Shown here: positions 35,695 through 46,379 of the stretch, piece by piece
How positions within the stretch are numbered: the first letter of the stretch is position 1
How the letters are laid out: every line of letters starts with the position of its first letter
Program-made: the position numbers and the translations under genes
Assembly: GCA_036971615.1 (NCBI GenBank)
Contig: JAYKKR010000001.1
Span: forward strand, 3,534,001 to 3,598,000
Reading direction: 5' to 3'
Length of the DNA: 64,000 nt
DNA from: Amyloporia xantha
Lineage: Eukaryota > Basidiomycota > Agaricomycetes > Polyporales > Adustoporiaceae
The notes under the pieces: model-generated
Told to the model about the DNA's origin: nothing
The model's database searches: none
What the model saw: the letters and a program-made list of their open reading frames with translations, nothing else

Positions 35695-36440
35695 GGCGGT
35701 ATGGGTGAAATGAGGACGGGTGGTAAGCCAACGTTTACGACTCGCGGCGAGTGGCCGATCCTCGTGCCAACGCCCTCGCTAAAGACGTAAATGCCGTTGT
35801 TGATTTGCCATGCTGCCCTAGGCCTTGTCCCAGTGTCAGTTTACCTTCGAGGACTGGATAAATAGGAGTGAAATACCTGCGAACAGCAAATCGCGAGATC
35901 TGTGTCCATCAGTGCAATTTCTGGGCCCTGGCGCGCACAGTGCTGCACAGTGGGAGCTGCACAGTGGGAGACCAATAAAGTTGAATAAACATCGATATCG
36001 ATCGAAATAAAGGTGGCCGACTTTGTCCCGGCCTTGTCGCCACAGGCTAGAGCAAGTTTCAAACAGATGCCGTAGCTAATAGCTATAGTACAGTGAGGAG
36101 TTTACGTTCTTCAAGCCAAACAAGGATCCGAAACGAGAATGTGCTGAAAAAGTATATATGACGGCGAAGTACGTGTGGCTTTACTCGTGACAGTTCATAA
36201 CCCTGACCACCATTGCCAGATACATCGCTACCGCTGCATTTTACGCTTCAACTCGTGGGTATAAACGAAGAGTCTCGGCGTCGTATCTTTAAACTCAAGA
36301 TCTCGCGACTAATACCTGCATAAATTCAGCTACTGCAGTAATTCATCGAGGGAGGAACTACACCAATGAGATTATCTAAAATGCTTTGCTCAAAATATGT
36401 ATTCTCACATCAGCCACTTGGGTGCCAAGACAGAATCTCC
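35695..36440. other. Upstream region of TPR copy A
   Basis: About 750 bases between the ATG of copy A and the outer transposon-like element. A 14-base unit (gctgcacagtggga) is tandemly doubled near 35,940-35,970. Otherwise no recognised feature; it should contain the copy A promoter. Confidence 0.45.
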
Positions 36441-37034
36441 CCATCAGGAAAAACCTCCCGGGCTAATTAGCCCTTATTTAGACATACCTGGTAATCATAG
36501 GCCGATAATTGCTGCTATTCCAATATTCTCTTCTATTTGTTCACTAATTGAGGAATACCACGCACGGCGTGTCATTTAGATAATGGAAATGAAAATATGT
36601 ATCTACAGACACAACGAGATGCAGGGGTATGAGAAATAAATACTCTATACACTCTGCCATCTCTACTCGCAGTCTCGCACCGGTCCCCTTCTTGTCGAAA
36701 TTGAGATTTCGCGATTATCTGTCTCTGGTTCTGCACTCTACTCCCCCGGCTACAGTGTGTGCTTCAAGTTGTCGATCTTCTCATGAACGGACGCCACAGC
36801 CAAGTTGCGCGTGAGTCATCCAATGCGCATAGGACACATTGGTGTCCACTCTCGCCATGCCCCGTTTGTCGATCCTGCGTTCAAAATTTGAGGTTTCACC
36901 GTCCGACAAGACGGACCACGGCAGCATCAGGCAGACAGCCCAGGTGGAACTTCGAAGAGAGGCAGGGCTGCAGGTAGTGCTGAGTGCTGAACTTGTGCGT
37001 CGACGGCGATGGCTTGCAGTAGGCATGTGACATT

Positions 37035-38155
37035 AGGGGACTTCAGAGTAGTGTTTTCGAGGCTGTTTTCGCGCAAGTTTTCCGCTCTGCTTTCAGCCTC
37101 GGTGGAAGCCGAAATCCGCGCTCAGCTTTGGTTGTGGTGCGGAAAACCGCTTTCAGCTTTCGGCACGCAGACGCGGCATCACAGTCGGAGTTCATTATAG
37201 TGCTTTATGTAATGTACCTTGTTTAGGCAACTGTCGTCTTCCAGCTAAGTCCAGAACGCCGTCGCAGGGCCCCTCCCAGAAAATATGTGCACAGGCGCTG
37301 TTTGTCGGAGTTGAATAAACGTCATATTTATCATTTTCAAGTAATTCCCTAAATCCAGAATAGGCAGAAAGGGCAGCATATCAGAGGTCAAAATTGCCTT
37401 GTGATATAGGAAAATCTTCATTATGTAATACAATTTCCAGTCTCCGACAAACACCACCTGTGCACACTTGCTCGGCGAGGGGCCTTCCGTTCTGGACTTA
37501 GCTGTCATACCGCGCGCATTGCTCTGAACTGATATCATGCCTCGTCGCACACACCTTACTGGGTACATAGCCCAGTTTAGTGCTCAAAAAATGAAGAAAC
37601 TTTTGTTAGAATTAGTCTTATATCTTGTTTATCTTCACATGATACAAAACTTGAGTAAAACATGAAAATATGACGAATTCATAAGAAATATTTCTTCGAG
37701 AAAAAGGTGCAGAAAAGAGCAACTTTGCTCAGGGAGATTTTCACTAATTTTCGCGGGCATAAAATAGACTATGTACCCTGTGAGAGACAGAACGCACTGT
37801 CATACCCGGCGCAGTAGGCCAATTTGCTTCGAGAATCGACACAACATGTTTTGCAAAGCCGTGCTTGTGGACAGACTTCTTGCTCTTCCGGACCTTTTCA
37901 GTAGATAGTCTAATCAGCGAGAGAACTGTATAATCATTTGCGGACAGAGGTGAATACACGACCTTCCGAAGAAGGATGCATGTCCCGAAGTGGTTGAAAC
38001 TCCGACTGTGATGCCGCGTCTGCGTGCCGAAAGCTGAAAGCGGTTTTCCGCACCACAACCAAAGCTGAGCGCGGATTTCGGCTTCCACCGAGGCTGAAAG
38101 CAGAGCGGAAAACTTGCGCGAAAACAGCCTCGAAAACACTACTCTGAAGTCCCCT
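37035..38155. mobile_element. Middle element, 1.1 kb, perfect 158-bp inverted repeats
   Basis: The arm 37,035-37,192 (AGGGGACTTCAGAGTAG...) is repeated base for base in reverse complement at 37,998-38,155. Flanks are ATT on both sides, or TA if the arm is taken to start at GGGG, so the duplication is 3 or 2 bp. The arms hold repeated GCTTTCAGC motifs. The spacer contains a further foldback element and a minus-strand open stretch (37,744-37,990) without family resemblance. Perfect arms imply recent movement, gene conversion, or strong constraint. The superfamily is not determined. Confidence 0.82.
37243..37503. mobile_element. Inner foldback MITE, 0.26 kb
   Basis: An imperfect inverted repeat of about 60 bases: the left arm 37,243-37,310 starts AGCTAAGTCCAGAACG and ends TTTGTCGGAG; the right arm 37,442-37,503 is its near complement, ending CGTTCTGGACTTAGCT. 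A 130-base AT-rich loop separates them. It lies in the spacer of the middle element. No clear target duplication. Confidence 0.7.
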
Positions 38156-39155
38156 ATTGTTGAAATCTACAAACAATGCCAAATAGACCTGTTCCGTCAC
38201 ACCGTCTTCGCCGTCCACTCTCTTGACCGCACACACACACTCTCAGACGACCGCGGACGCACGAACGTAAGTTCTGCGTACTGTTGTCTCCGAAAAGGTA
38301 GCTCTCATACTCTGTCCTTTCTGAGTCCCTCCATCTACATGCTGTCACTTCTCTGGCCATTGTGTGCTGCTCGCCACGTCAGTGCTGTGCTTGCTTCTCG
38401 ATGATACATCACGGCGGCTCTGGTCTATGTGTGCTATTCAAGGTCCTTGCCACTGTACTCGTTCCATTCTGTTATCTGCTTTTATCTCCCTACTGACTCT
38501 TTGCACAGGATTTATTGCTATTGTCAGCACTGTCCTTCTGGTATGTAAAACCTTACTTGGCTCACCTCCATCTCACCTTACTTTCTACATCCACATACAG
38601 CTTTCTGGATGTTTATAGTCCTTTCTGCTGAAATCTCCTTTGTATTTGTATTTCTCATGTGAGTACCTCTTTCTCTGTCTTTGCTTATATTGTATCACTT
38701 ATTTTGGGTTATCATCTCTTATATATGTGCAGGAGGATCAGACATAGAAATTCCAGTGAGTACAATGTCAGTTAATATTGTCTTCTCTTACTAGTACATG
38801 ACTGATCAAAATCATGTTCATATTTCTACAGGACTTGTTACCTGTCTTATTTTATATTTTGGTAGGAATGATATGGTAGTTTACTATCTGTATTCCTTAT
38901 TTTGGCTATTAGTACTCTCATGTGTTAGTACTGTAGTCTCATCAATATATCTTTATGTCTCAAAACAAATGTGTGAAATATGTGTCTATTTCAATTTTAC
39001 TGGTCCAATAACAGTGTACTACTTGTCCTATATCCCAACTATTCCATCTAATTAGAAGTGGAACTATCCTAATGAGGTCTAATCCACTATTCCTGATAAT
39101 TAGCAATAATTAGCAATAAATAGGCATTATTAGCCTGGGAGGTTTTTCCTGATGG

Positions 39156-40708
39156 CCCGCGAATATCTAATGTAATGCAAGGTCACGCAGCATCCTTTTT
39201 TTGTGACATCAGTTCGCACCTTCATCATAGCTTCTAGATGTAACGACCGCACACCCCGGACGAATGTAGGTTCAAACACAGCACCTTTATTTGTCGTTGG
39301 GACGTCATTCCATGTTTGATTTCCCCATTCGAGCACCTCCAATGCATTTGTAAAGCACTCCAGGGCAACATCTGGCCTGTTGGTAATGTTACTTTCTACG
39401 AAACCTCGCATGATCCACGCACTGCACGAGTCAAAAGTCATCTCAAGCTTATCGGAGCTACATACGCGGATTAGACTTACCGAAGCGTGGTCGCAATAGC
39501 AGGGCGCACAGAGTCCCAACCCTCCTTCTGCTGTCGTTTTTGGGCTTCAGAAATAACAAGCCGGGAACCGCCTTCAGGCCACGCCCTGAACCTTTCAGAC
39601 TCGAACTTAACTAAACGCTTCAAATTGAGACTCTTGAACCTGTGGAATCCATCAAGTCTACAGCACACCTTGGTCATTGTACATTTTTTCCCAGTCGTTC
39701 CTCGTAACGTGAACGATTCTAGGATCTCTTAAGACAGCATTGGAAAGGTCAGCGAGAGGCTGTGTATAAAACGTGAAATCCATCAGACAGCGAGCTGTCC
39801 GTCGCAACTTACTCCTATTTGTCCGATATAAGTAGTCTGCTGCCCGTGATGGTGGACCCATATCTTCGACATTTTTTCCATCCCGACGATCCAATCCTTG
39901 TAATAGTTTGATGAGCTGGTGGTTTGTCGAGAGCGAGAAACTTACCCTATAAGCACCGATAATGACCCATCCCTACGAACCAATCACACAAGATCGGTGT
40001 GAGTCAACTATGATGGAAATCAACGTCCGCTACTTGAGGATAATTCTGGCCTCTTTAACTCTGCCCACATTGCTTCCGCCCGCTTCCATGGCGCATCGCG
40101 CGACCTTACATTCGCAAAGGACAGTGTAGCCTTGCGGTTCCGAGCCTCCCTTTGAGCGATCGTCGACTGCAGCTCACTTGCATACTGCTCCTTTTGCTTA
40201 AGTTCTCCCGCACTGAGAGATTCGACAGGCAACGCATCGGAGGCCTTCCTCCAGAAATTGATGCTTCTGTCGAAGTCCCCGATACCCTAGTAACGTTATG
40301 CAGAGGCTCGCTGGATGAAATGAAATAAATAACAAAAAAGTGGAGGACTGACTCGATAAGACGTGCCCACCCTTTGGCATAGCCGGGATCCAGGTTTTTT
40401 GCCTACTCGTCGAAGAGCTTAGCGGGCATCACACAACAGACATTCGCGTTGACTGACCTTTCGGGCGTCATCGGTTGCATCCAAATATCTGCCTACCATT
40501 AATGGCAAAAATTAGATATCTGGCGTTCGTACTTACTTGGTCATGCACAGCGAGCAAGCCGCGCGATTGGCATCAAGGATATCGCATTCCGGTCGTCATA
40601 CTCGATCGCCTTTGTGTACTTGTGGTAGGCAGCCGCGTAGTTGTGCTTCACAAAGAGCGCATTGCCTTCCTCCTTCAGTTGCGACGCCTTACTCACGTTA
40701 TCGTTCAT
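39156..40708 (-). pseudogene. TPR-domain protein, family copy B (frameshifted, 3' truncated)
   Basis: Homologous to copy A from ATG (MNDNVSKASQLKEEGNALF) through the exon ending at 39,220 (FVRGVRSLHLEAMMK). Two lesions relative to A and C: two extra bases at about 40,578-40,583 (gatatcc for gatcc), which lead to a stop within 16 codons, and a 10-base deletion at the end of the third exon near 40,355. After exon end 39,220 some 64 bases of intron remain and then the outer transposon begins; the last third of the gene is missing. The intron that uses a GC donor in A and C has a GT donor here (39,422-39,480). Confidence 0.8.
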
Positions 40709-41826
40709 GGTGCCAGTGGTAGAGCGAGGTCAAGGCTCTCGTGTATACAGGTTAGGGTACGGGATTTGCCAGCGCCACTTCCTGGGTGGGTCGCTATAAG
40801 ATTCTACTGCGAGCACTCAGTACTCATCTGCGAGATAAGGACGGCGGCTGATCTAGGCTATGTCAATGACAGCAAACCGCTCATTCCCGCTACGACTGCC
40901 AGCTATTTAGTGGTTCTTGCTGTCGACGTCATGAATTCCAGCCATCGTCCGCCAAGAACATTGATCAGTCCTGTGCAAAGACCGGCCCTGAAGCGATTTG
41001 GAACACTTGTCGACTTTACCTGCATCCTTCTCAGATACCCTATCACTTAAACTCTGAAGCTTTGCGCTCCACACGGTTGGCCTCCGTAAGTCGACTATGA
41101 TCTCGTTGGTCCATTCGCGTGTCTCAGCAAATCTGGAGGGAGTCTAGCCAAGAAGAAGCTAGCAAGTAGCGCTGTTGGACTTTGCTAGACCCTCCACCTG
41201 CAAGCCGAGCCCGTCACGATCCTTTATCATCTAGTGATCCTAGCCTGCTCATGGTGCTCCTCGCGAGTCCTCTAGTGGGGTGTTGATAGGTCATGCTGGC
41301 CATTTGGTCTGCGCATCCGCACCGAAGGCGCGCAACGCCGAGCTGCTCTCTGATTGGCCCTCATTCTACAGCTCTTGCCTAATTTGGACAGCGGAGTGGT
41401 GGGATCGAGAAGTCGTGGAGAAGCTTTGGCCGATACCCTCCGATGCCATTCAACTCGCAGATCTGCAGGTAGCGGACTAACTTCCGCCTGCTTTTGCTTT
41501 CCCTCTAAGCTCCTAATAACCTATCATGGGCATCGATGAATGTGGAATTGAATGTAGAATTGAGGCAACAGCATCGTGGTCAACTCAATAATCCATGCCT
41601 CCTGCAGACTTGGGAATCACACTGGAGCGGAAGCATACTTATGACATTGTCTTATCTCTTCTTAGCGCTTCAGACAAATAGATACCGAATCCTTCGGGAG
41701 AGCCGCTGGATGATGGAGCATCATGTCCTACTCCGCATACCCACCAGCTTTCTGACGTAGTATGGTTTCTTGCCTTATAATAACCTCGGCTCACGTCAAT
41801 ACGCGTCTTGATCGATCAACTTTGCC
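40709..41826. other. Divergent intergenic region
   Basis: 1.1 kb between TPR copy B and the ammonium transporter. It should carry the transporter promoter, where nitrogen-regulated GATA sites would be expected; several GATA/TATC occurrences are present but no cluster stands out. No gene recognised. Confidence 0.45.
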
Positions 41827-43812
41827 ATGTCCACTTTATTTGGCACGGTGCATACGGGCGAGAACGTGGGGATGAGGAAGGCATTAGGAAACCTCGTTGC
41901 GCGTGAGTTCATCGCTTCGCATTTTGACGTTTTTGTACTTGGTTGACCACTCCTAATAGGGAGCGATTCTGACCAGTAAGTTGTATTACACAATCTGAGC
42001 AAGCTTGAGGCACACGATCATATGGCGTCCGTTCTGTTAACAGGTTTGATGGGGGCGACGTTGCATTCATAGCAATTTGTGGCATATTAGTATTTTTCAT
42101 GGTGCCTGGATTGGGTCAGTCCGGCGGGCCTGTATTTGCGCAATTGGGTACTAAATGATTCAATCACCCGCCATGTGATCAGCGTTTTTGTATTCTGGAC
42201 TGTCTCGGCGCAAAAGCGCGCTGTCGCTGGCATGGGCGGTAGCTGCCAGCAATGCGGTAGTCATCTTCCAGTGGTATTTCTGGGGCTATTCGCTGGCATT
42301 CTCACCAACGGCCACGAATGGCTACATCGGCGACCTCCGCAGCTTCGCCCTGCGCAAGGTGCTCCGGGATCCCAGCCCTGGCTCGCCGCTCATTCCGGAG
42401 CTGTTGTACAGCTTCTACCAGATGGAGTTCGCGTGCGTCACCGTCGCCATTCTCATGGGTGCGCTTGCGGAGCGTGGGCGCGTATTGCCCGCCATGATCT
42501 TCGTGTTTGTCTGGATGACGCTCGTCTACTGCCCGCTTGCGTGTTGGGCGTGGTCCCAGAATGGGTGGGGCTACTCGTGGGGGGTCCTCGATTACGCTGG
42601 TATGTTTCCCTCCCGGAAAGCCTCAGTGCTATACCTAAGATATGTCTTGTAGGTGGAGGCCCAGTAGAGATCGGGAGCGGCATGTCCGGTCTCGCGTACT
42701 CGTGGGTCCTAGGCCGGCGGAGCGAACGCGAGCTGCTCAACTTCCGCCCGCACAACGTCTCCCTGGTCTGCCTGGGCACGTTCATGCTTTGGTTTGGCTG
42801 GCTCGGATTCAATGGAGGTAGCGCGTTCGGCGCAAACCTACGGGCAGTCCTGGCGATTTGGAACTCGATGATTGCGGCTTCCATGGCTGGGATTGCGTGG
42901 TGCGTACTGGACTACCGCCTTGAGCGTAAATTCTCGATGGTCGGTTTCTGCTCGGGGACGATCGCGGGCTTGGTTGCTGCTACTCCGGCCTCTGGATACA
43001 TTCCGCAGTGGGCATCCCTTATTATGGGAATCGTTGTTGGTGCAATCGCCAACTATGCAACAAAGCGTATGTGAAATCTACCGTCAGTGCGTATTGGGTT
43101 GACCGTTATTCTCCACAGTAAAATTCTTGATGCGTATCGATGATGCTCTGGGTACGTTCGTTGCTTCTACACAAGCGCGTCGTCTATAAGGGTTGATCAA
43201 CCGAGGCAGATCTCTATGCTGAGCACGCCGTGGGCGGAATTGTCGGCCTTATTTTCAATGCATTATTCGCAGATAGCGAGCTCATCGCCTTGGACACTGT
43301 CAATACATCTGTACCAGGAGGATGGCTTGACCATAATTGGAAGCAGCTGTACATCCAATTCGCCTACGTATGCGCTGCTGTCGGTTACTCCTTCGTGGTT
43401 ACCGCGTTTTTGGCAAAAACAATTGATATGATACCTGGTCTCCATCTGCGAGCATCGCCAGAGGCCGAAGCTGTGGGAATGGATGATGCGCAGGTAAGAC
43501 ATCGTTAGCCTTGAACGGCTGTGGTACTTATTTATTCGCCAACCGTAGATTGGAGAATTCGCAAGCGACTATATCGAAGTCCGGAGGGACTACACTGATT
43601 GGACACCTGCATATAAAAGGGGACAATCCGATACCGACTCACAGGCACCAATCGCTGCTGGAGATCGCCATGCTCGACCAGACGTGTCAATGTGGAGTTC
43701 ACATGACGGGATACGACAAAGTCAGGACGGTGGTGTTGATATGGAATCGTCGAATGGTCATTTGCCACCAATCGCGGAGAAGGTTAATGGGGATGGACCG
43801 CGACAGCCGTGA
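41827..43812 (+). CDS. Ammonium transporter, Mep/Amt family, Mep1/3-like
   Basis: Exons 41827-41902, 41960-41975, 42044-42114, 42183-42599, 42653-43066, 43119-43151, 43210-43493 and 43549-43812 give 524 residues. Eleven-helix plasma-membrane channel-like transporter. Family marks: FDGGDVAFIAICGILVFFMVPGL, FLYSGLSRRKSALS, NAVVIFQWYFWGYSLAFS, DYAGGGPVEIGSGMSGLAYS, FGWLGFNGGSAFGAN, YAEHAVGGIVGLIFNALF. The second pore histidine is present (EHAVGG), the first is replaced by glutamate (GGPVEIGSG), as in yeast Mep1 and Mep3 but not Mep2. The cytosolic tail of about 100 residues ends in polar sequence. Exon 2 is only 16 bases. Confidence 0.94.
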
Positions 43813-44370
43813 TTCCTGCGCGCCCGTTTGGGGGAAGGTTGTATCATAAGCGTTTTTGTTTTCTCCCTGACTTCGCTCCCCTCGTAGTGGATTAGTTTGC
43901 ATTGCACTTGGACTTGGAGATCGTGCTCTTGGTCGAAGGATATACCCTCTCTAAAGTATGGTCATGATAATACTCAATACACGAGCCTGTAATAGAATCT
44001 CTCATCGCATGGTTGCAAAGCCCAATAATATATTCAACAAGGGATGCACGCAGGCATCTTCTGCACACTGCAGTACGAAGCTCTGATGCCCGTAGTCGTC
44101 GTAATTTTGTTATTTGCATAAACTCAAACAAGACGAATGCAATTGCGTGAAGATATCATCACAGATCGCAATACTGAGTCCATCAATGAAGAATAAGAGA
44201 CATGCGTTGAATTGCAGCACATCGAATATTGACCCCACGTACGCTCTGTATTGGGATTTCGGCTAACGGTCCGTTTATGATATATGACCAAGCCAGCTGG
44301 AGATAAAGCCATACTCATCGGGGTTCAGTGGCTTTACGCCTCATCCCTTCCATGAATCCATACAGCAGTC
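43813..44370. other. Intergenic spacer before the F-box gene
   Basis: About 560 bases, AT-rich in the first half (3' UTR of the transporter). Nothing else recognised. Confidence 0.45.
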
Positions 44371-46174
44371 ATGTCTGAGACATCCGTTTTATTGCTTTCA
44401 TTACCGTCGGAACTGGCTGAGCGCATACTCCTGTTCTGCCACCCCTACGATGTCGCAGTATGTGTTCCGTACCATATCTACTCACACCTCCGGGCTCATT
44501 ACCGATCCTCAGCACTTTGCAGAGACATGCCGTGCTGCCTATGCCTTGGTGTACAAAGCCGAGGACCAGTTTCTTTGGCGCGAGCTGTTCCTGGAGCGGC
44601 CTTTTGACGACCTACGCAAGGCGCTCCCCCCATGCGGAACGCAGAAGCCGTTGTTGTCAGAACTTAACTGGAGAACAGAACTCCAGCGCAGGGTCGAAGC
44701 AGAGTCCGTTGCCATGAGTAGGGACGTTCCCTCTGGGCCGCGCCTGCAGCGTTGTCTAGAGACACTCATTTCTGCGGTGGAGACAGCCATACCTGTCACC
44801 GACGGCCCTGATTCCGACGAGTCAGACAATCTTCAATGGCTGGACACTCTCCTGCGCTATGCCACCTTCGATGCAACGTCCATGTCCCCAACCGAACGAC
44901 AGCTACGCGGCCGTTTGATGGCGTATGCGGCGCTGTCGTACGAAGGCATGAACGACGATAATTCCAAGAAGCGCCTCAACGAGCTCCGACGACAAAGCAG
45001 GTGCTTCGTCTACGATCTCCGGCGGTACAGGGAGGAGACGCTCTGGGGCCCTTACATGAGCGGAGAGAAGGGGGAGTTTAAGGTCAACTGGGAGCATGTG
45101 GAGCATGTCGTGAACGTCGTCGCGCTGAAGCTGAGGGAGCTGCCTTCGATGGCCTTGAGGCTGTATAGCAAGCCGCGTCCTGGCCTGTCTGCGACGCAGG
45201 CTTTCTCTGCTCCATTTGCGCACGAGCGTAAGCCCCATGACTGGGCTGGGGTTGCTGGGATCTGGCGGCGCTTCGTCTGCTTCATGGACTATCGGTGGGT
45301 GGCATGAAAGTGGCGATGTCCTTCTATTTGTATACTGATTCTTCCTCCTTAGAGATCTTTTCTGTAAGTAGCATATATGCATTAGATTTTGCCTCGTCAG
45401 ATAACCATGCGTCCCTCCGTCTAGCATTCAATGTATGTACTTGATTCCTAATTTTCCTATCAGAAACTCTTTATACCTAACCTCACACCATCCAGTTCTC
45501 CGGCACACATAATGGCCCTCGTGACCCCTCATTTTTCGAGGATGACTATCAAGAAGCTATCCGCCCTGTAGAACTCATTCTCGAAGTACTCGATCCCGAC
45601 ACTACCGCCGATTCTTCAGTCACCTCCGTTGATTCACAATGGCCGCCCATCTTGTTCAAGGGCTTCTCGCGCGGTGCACACAACAACGATGCCGTCGTCG
45701 AAGGCAGAGTGCACCTCCTCGCAGACGGCGGTATTCGGTGGACCTTCGTGAGTCCGAACGGAGCTGTCGCGGTTCGTCGCACTTTCACTCACTGTTTTCG
45801 ATAAGGTCACGAAATATGACGGACTGACGCAGTGGAGGTAACGGACCAGTGCTCTCAAGGCTCGAGCAGTGATGTTGATACGCGGGTTTCCTCACAGTGC
45901 TGAAGGCGTGCAGATCGGCAACGTGTGCAGCGCGGCTGGTGTCGCGGGCATCTGGACCGGTGCGTTCCATGAGGAAGGTTCGTTGAATTGTATATGGCGT
46001 CGCTCACATGATTGAACTCACAGCTGTACCTTTTTTCATAGGAGACCCTGCTGGTATGAGGTTGACTTCAAATCTGTTCATGTCCCTTCGTCCTGAAATT
46101 CACTCGTAGGTCCGTTTTGGATGTGGAAAGTTCCAGCAGCTCTACCCCAAGGCTTCCAGACGAACTACCATTGA
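44371..46174 (+). CDS. F-box protein
   Basis: Exons 44371-44457, 44513-45294, 45353-45363, 45425-45432, 45496-45747, 45806-45837, 45898-45977, 46042-46053 and 46110-46174 give 442 residues. The F-box is at residues of about 8-60: LLSLPSELAERILLFCHPYDVAHFAETCRAAYALVYKAEDQFLWRELF. The middle is helical with acidic/Ser patches; the C-terminal part has RRFVCFMDYRDLFSFNFSGTHNGP, FKGFSRGAHNNDAVVEGRV, WTFVTKYDGLTQW and GNVCSAAGVAGIWTGAFHEEGDPAGPFWMWKV, a beta-rich region. F-box proteins bring substrates to SCF ubiquitin ligases via Skp1; Agaricomycetes have very many. Exons of 11, 8 and 12 bases are needed to keep the frame. Confidence 0.85.
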
Positions 46175-46379
46175 GGCAAGAGGTTTTGGATATCTGATTT
46201 GTTACCTGTATTTTTCTATGCGCTCTTCCGGCTTGCACATCGAACCATTTGGCTGTGGGATATCGCTGTACAATTACTAATACATGAATAGGGAATCTCG
46301 GTTTCCTTTTGTATACTGTACATTGTAAATGTATCGACTTCTTTCGCACTCCTCCACTTGATGCAGCTTCTCAGGCTCT

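Larger units (their letters stand above)
36441..39155. mobile_element. Outer TIR element, 2.7 kb, hosting nested elements
   Basis: CCATCAGGAAAAACCTCCC opens the segment at 36,441 and its reverse complement closes it at 39,155; the match runs 27 bases with one mismatch and fades over about 45. No transposase was recognised; the right third (38,500-39,060) is AT-rich with only doubtful ORFs. Target duplication is unclear (cc or none). The right end abuts an intron of TPR copy B, whose remaining 3' exons are not found beyond the left end, so the insertion was accompanied or followed by loss. Confidence 0.72.

Noticed and set aside
37744..38139. 131-codon minus-strand frame in the middle element, similar to the plus-strand frame at 37,009-37,200
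   Set aside because: The similarity is explained entirely by the 158-bp inverted arms, and neither frame resembles a transposase.
38798..39055. Hydrophobic 85-codon frame resembling a membrane protein
   Set aside because: AT-rich sequence gives Leu/Ile/Tyr/Val codons by composition; no splice context or family match.
40475..41050. 191-codon plus-strand frame over the start of TPR copy B
   Set aside because: Mostly antisense to TPR copy B exons and introns and without domain resemblance.
41100..41200. Hairpin around CTAGCCAAGAAGAAGCTAG / TTTGCTAGACC
   Set aside because: Short and imperfect, no terminator or riboswitch logic in this eukaryotic context, likely chance.
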